NCBI GenBank assembly: GCA_965262875.1
Contig: CBDHGD010000002.1
Coordinates: 46,151-110,150 of the forward strand
DNA: 64,000 bases
Reading direction: 5' to 3'
DNA from: JBALVT01 sp965262875
Lineage (GTDB): Bacteria > Pseudomonadota > Gammaproteobacteria > Pseudomonadales > Halieaceae
This document shows positions 63,001 to 64,000 of this stretch, one piece after another (position 1 is the stretch's first letter; each line of letters opens with the position of its first letter). A model generated the notes under the pieces. The model saw nothing but the letters and a program-made list of their open reading frames with translations, searched no databases and was not told the DNA's origin. Made by a program: the position numbers and the translations under genes.

Positions 63001-63329
63001 ACATCTCGGAAACGACATATGTGCCGTTTAAGCGCGTTTATTCCGCAGCCCTTGCATTGGCGAAGAGTGATCCGGCGGTGATCAAGGATAAACTGGCTGG
63101 GGAGAAGGTGCCACAGGACTGGAAAGACAGGCTGACGGAAAGGCTGGCCAACCGGAATGATTATTCGAAGCAACCGAAGTTCGGGTCGCTGGCGGAGTTC
63201 GAATGGGCTATTAGTACGATGGTTAAAAAAGGTGCAGAGGTGTCCACGGGTCGCGCGCCGACGCCAAATGATCTGGTCAAGGCGGCCCTGGAGGAAAAAG
63301 GTCCGAGTATGTCGATGCGGCCGTTTTGA
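54042..63329 (+). CDS. traA: TraA-type conjugative relaxase with four helicase units
   Basis: 3095 residues, two to three times the usual TraA length. MobA/MobL relaxase domain (about 1-250): MAVYYFNRSSLGRKSGGNAV, AAYRHATRM, and the metal site GDGNPHAHVMTT. Helicase 1: Walker A TGYAGAGKT (about 376-384), Walker B MDEAGM, GYAATVHKSQG (about 670). Unit 2 (about 900-1300) and unit 3 (about 1530-1870) lack Walker A (LVVPEASG and FLDQADRV replace the DEAG box). Helicase 4: GIAGSGKS (about 2121), VDEAGM (about 2192), GYATTLHKSQGDG (about 2416). A VDDLLAE...ARLG module is repeated at about 826 and 1973. ATG 54042 is chosen on family grounds. It nicks and unwinds plasmid DNA for transfer. Confidence 0.9.
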   Translation: MAVYYFNRSSLGRKSGGNAVAAAAYRHATRMTNGQSGETRDYSGKKPELVHAEITLPADAPAWAAMRYSGEDVDAASMQLWNDLELREDQHNRRATAQLANSFTCALPAELSHKQNIVLVRDFVQTSLVGGGAVADWVIHDKGDGNPHAHVMTTQRTLGENGLDQKIRTYVDRRQDIVNLRFNWACAANTALETAGFEARIDHRRLDVQGIKLGAISFNAEIAANIEQGDAAYRVKQRVIEARLENETYLMAHPEHMLTVVAASNPLFTKADLERGFQQYLPTSVGIDGIEGLMGLAMASDDLVRLDRKSSRGEAFMTTRAVVEMNRRMERDALTMAQSRLVLGAGHGYEALPDTLSNAQRMAVRSMVSSRRLTLVTGYAGAGKTFAVKAAAKVWAARGFAVLGGAISGKAAQELSGIEGQVATLAQWEAKWDRGARPAQGRFIFVMDEAGMVGTAIWSRMQARIKAMGGKLIAVGDAAQLAPIQDTAAFKHLTKLVGQVTIGAVRRQEDAGDRRATEMLSRGGAQAALAIDHYARKGAIRFEKNLGKAIDALSKAYFEHEGMDRIALTHLNADVDALNAAIRIEALARGVVDHKSQVSYARFVPGAGAEPLVLGIGDRVRFTRPYREASVTKSSFASVIAASETQLILSVDGQSGVVAIDPRRFLHFDYGYAATVHKSQGMTVANNVEVLVTSQFDAHLLDVALSRHKQTVRMWVPQDSVEGLADIKGMVQRSSLIDVVQANDPPVLGRMSRDISDVAVGARVDRIAADAQGHMTVPQGHLPQGHLPQGHVLVTGLAGDAHLTQQGMRMAGLLRAGYEPGQADLADDPRGYATDPLKVVDDLLAEQGVFRAADVAARLGAVVRAPDLFMRLFAQAMSHPDLVILSEEGLRGEGRVYSSNAQIAQVAGLMDRGVTLAVGQGFGAVDPSVVVAAWQAAGLDSAVCAGLEYALWPSRIALLEEIGTRQSVRVTQVLAEIARQTGTRVIVVSADARAATRFAAAATAAATSAPAATAPTVTTAPAAGIEGLGLYAFGNRLRQGSLSLRTGDILVVPEASGLHVDDLDLLTGFAETSGAKLVLHSDPSLDATGSVLRHLGARVETSVLGGFEAIAPDLRGLLEGGAALEAAYKALWNKDVFIGSSNDELQVDEYVASFIADEAVDKLGVASAARMRDALNLRIEAALQEKDGVSKEQIYQIERFEAPALAVHEGTVLKLCRDNVEHDLNAGARGVVRSVDETGQVTVRFVKGRFGAQDVTFAPGAQAAGLDYGTVFSAREARGVNTDSLHGFAGRGLQRPDLIAMLNNPCGKFSLSLPVNPDAQGEGAGFLSRALAREGRASVLDYGFDPKRALAAAAEAVRAPVPAPVRAPALELSAADLAIRADTAAHFKAQPAFIVSALVRENSRFDHGQLQRHIQKLFPAEYLDMEDPGMDHPGMDHPAFDHKAFTDQVLSETLKSGALIKAGFSSFDGAPLYTTRVQAEIEARGLEQGKALARSKLTGIGQVIDGQGIDSQAIDGGDMAGLRSDVAHVAGAARLSLATVDPGPQKDGFLQQAGAVWRARGYQVIATGTRGVFAEQAAERLGDTVQHASLAALEAQWAMGRLPEEKFVVFLDQADRVQSPQWMRVQGRVAEMGGKLIALRHSSGLSPVGSVSLYRLLAREVGVEQRDRIAHQVLEDERIATAYLDEPGAPAARALDIYHNKGAVRFAGRAEGAQAALARSYWAGEYQPSPEQSGEVRLAMAHARVMVTTLDAAIRAEGQRLGRLGAGETCWGRQINIGEVLEARSDIALAGVTAGGRGRVVKLGPESIELEIPGHRDTVEIYTSARLAQFSSSIATTIHDAEVRMVDRGYLYASRGMDQEMFRAGMTRHRQSLELHVPETAFRDYEALQKAVQRNTDLEMLDDVSSGVSSGVSSEDRSRDMVIAPDISARADRSGAALWSGGEFGFDAHLQATAGRIAGLLSIDYRPGAPVLGNDPRGYASDPLKLVDDLLAERSVIRASDVARRLGGVVRDPDSFVRLFAEAMAHPDLVVLSEEGLRGEGRVYATLAHIRRELDLVDKVSALALAQSDPNAGSDPNAGSDIHPARGRVAAAARTDHGPMSPDQERALRHATSPARFAMISGIAGSGKSSVLKGVREVYEREGWTVVGAALAGKAAQGLQAASGIQSTTLAALGFAAAQERITLGPKSLLVVDEAGMLNADHFGMVLELVERTGASLRLVGDPRQLQPRGPGAMWRAFADRIGTVDLTTVWRQHDPLDREATCNLAAGGTRADLAIDHFLDKGAVQATGSDRDALLTAAVAGYSADPHADKMLLTYRLVDVAHLNRLARADDQAHRADALPCIAVSRADGDVLELQAGDRIAFRENRRKSGIVNGMTGEIAAVNPESQSFTIRIGTDSDEARYISFRAEDSPELDYGYATTLHKSQGDGHESSHLVVTEGFNHGLFYVGATRYRSALAIYAPVEENKVGDYLKTLARRDTALTTTLEAAYGFDPAQGFEAARQARMKSRAEGRVEGGAEDQAAARVGDRAEDGDLGAYVARHTGAERNVPMPLGPLSRLFAPTRARAALAAGADTRALADVIGAHILGHGRQIEAGVQARALRLLQDVSSAKTWGKICKTLPRDLPARAEVVALRWTNSARGDELLPEAHAFGRAIAVADRRGDSRVARALKSGLELLSARVGAARRAGGYDRMLKAANTPAPADDPASVVSSQDLLPPAQPIEAREWRRTQRSAAPARSGSLWLGGASSGGIGELAVARQVIGSLSSKGPGFWETLLSDYGDHRKEQAAGYTGPDQGAHNKKDKVMEQSVEMKPGFDLAALTPVTEAHQKFWACVVNLDANRQLVMDVDFNAHSSQIGAGTMRFDDLQKPANAFRQLAAQAGSIGPCDPSVPGAWKARLLQAVTSGAAFDEMPKLKSVEEWTWALSHSVRIGALATGPEDLTRTQAGEVPTRADCMAATMIADIKHRPDDKSTTESMNWDINLRKHISETTYVPFKRVYSAALALAKSDPAVIKDKLAGEKVPQDWKDRLTERLANRNDYSKQPKFGSLAEFEWAISTMVKKGAEVSTGRAPTPNDLVKAALEEKGPSMSMRPF

Positions 63330-63360
63330 AATCTGGCATGGTCATTGTGCTATGCGCTGA

Positions 63361-63659
63361 TCAACTATCGAAGTAGGCTTCAATGTCCATGGACTGATGC
63401 GGAAATCCAATGATTATGATGTCGGTTCTGTCCGTCATGTAAAACACCAAATGCCTTTTCTGTAGATAGCAACGGTATTCTGGATGAATGTCATTGCGCG
63501 GTCTGCCTAAATATGGGTTATGTGCCAACCACTGACAACGGGCCGTCAGAGCCGATACATAGGATTCCATCTGATCTTCGCCCCAGGTGGCAAGCGTATA
63601 GTCAGCGATTTTTCCAGATCCGAAAGTGCGGCTGGCGTGAGCTTATAAGTGGTGGTCAT
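63361..63659 (-). pseudogene. parE: ParE-type toxin with a one-base frameshift
   Basis: From ATG 63659 the frame starts MTTTYKLTPAALSDLEK, as in ParE toxins. It shifts at a run of five A (plus strand T5, 63609-63613). One more A would give EKIADYTLATWGEDQMESYV and join the downstream frame (MESYVSALTARCQWLAHNPY, then RCYLQKRHLVFYMTDRTDII), which is intact to the stop at 63361. The start overlaps the ParD stop (ATGA). As written, no full toxin is made; a sequencing error is the alternative. Confidence 0.78.
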
Positions 63660-63916
63660 GCAGATTTGACCGCGCGGTGCTTTGCCCCTGCTATGACGTT
63701 TTCGGTTGAGACGTTCTCAACAAATTCCCCGCGTTTCGCCTGACTGTATCCAACTGCAAGATGTTGTCGCAACGTGTCTATTTTCTTCGAACGATTTTCA
63801 AGTTCACGCAGACCATCTCTTACGACTTCCGACGCGCTGGTATAGCGACCGCTATCAACTTCACCCTTGATGAAAGTTTCCCAATGCGTACCGAGGGTCA
63901 TAGATGTGTTTGCCAT
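63656..63916 (-). CDS. parD: ParD-type antitoxin (ribbon-helix-helix)
   Basis: 86 residues from ATG 63916, with AGGAGG upstream. RHH N terminus MANTSMTLGTHWETFIKGEV and the conserved GRYTSASEVVRDGLRELENR. The C-terminal part should bind ParE. It precedes the toxin gene and overlaps it by four bases. The pair would normally stabilise the plasmid; with the toxin frameshifted, only the antitoxin remains. The frame is open upstream, but without a better start. Confidence 0.9.
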   Translation of the reverse strand: MANTSMTLGTHWETFIKGEVDSGRYTSASEVVRDGLRELENRSKKIDTLRQHLAVGYSQAKRGEFVENVSTENVIAGAKHRAVKSA

Positions 63917-64000
63917 CAGTACCTCCTTACATTTTGTATTCATATTGAATATAATGTTTTGTGTAGCACAAGGCAAGTACAACACACAGACAGTGCAACA

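Overview
The window looks like an accessory replicon (plasmid or plasmid-derived island) of an alphaproteobacterium, most likely of the Roseobacter/Rhodobacterales type. The evidence is a MobQ/TraA-type relaxase, a ParB-like partition gene, many small plasmid families (WGR, DUF6878, DUF6915, DUF2958, DUF736, DUF2493, ArdC, RHE_PE00001-type), a phasin, HU/IHF and ProQ/FinO proteins, toxin-antitoxin pairs and several kinds of IS. No replication initiator, rRNA, tRNA or CRISPR array was seen.

Layout. 1-4.3 kb: an IS200-type end and plasmid backbone genes. 4.5-7.5 kb: a fragment of a glucose/Entner-Doudoroff operon ('pgl-edd-eda-'pgi), A/T-richer than the backbone. 7.5-9.5 kb: a membrane fatty-acid hydroxylase and a PanB-like gene. 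9.6-11 kb: an ISNCY element. 12-15.4 kb: a porin and two sulfotransferases. 15.4-26.4 kb: a ribitol catabolism and transport locus with ribitol dehydrogenase, two FGGY pentulokinases, HAD phosphatase, a complete sugar ABC transporter and a VanB-type reductase. A 21-bp palindromic operator candidate recurs in front of its transcription units. 26.5-29.4 kb: a head-to-head IS66 palindrome inside a Wza-like capsule export gene, next to an autotransporter with a shortened barrel. 29.6-43 kb: backbone with PemK/Phd, DUF2958, a parB gene split by a 3.55-kb IS1595-type transposon with an 8-bp target duplication, a deleted strawberry-notch helicase and an ArdC gene split by a MITE. 43-53 kb: phasin, bactofilin, DUF2493, HU, intact ArdC, a TSCPD protein, ProQ/FinO and IHF-like genes. 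54-63.3 kb: a 3095-residue TraA relaxase-helicase with four helicase units. The window ends with a ParDE pair whose toxin is frameshifted.

Two things stand out. First, a family of short GC-rich palindromic modules (cores such as CTCGGGCATGTAATGCCC or GCATCACATGCGCGAGAAG) is scattered over more than 50 kb. It sits inside at least seven reading frames, usually but not always in frame, inside a terminator loop, and nested inside another repeat. I do not recognise this family. Second, the IS1595-type transposon carries a translationally coupled pair, a Panacea-domain antitoxin candidate and a two-helix membrane protein, which looks like a toxin-antitoxin passenger.

The backbone is decaying: parB, strawberry notch, ArdC copy 1, two zinc-ribbon genes, ParE, the capsule export gene and a DUF6915 copy are all broken. 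The ribitol locus, edd-eda and the relaxase appear intact.
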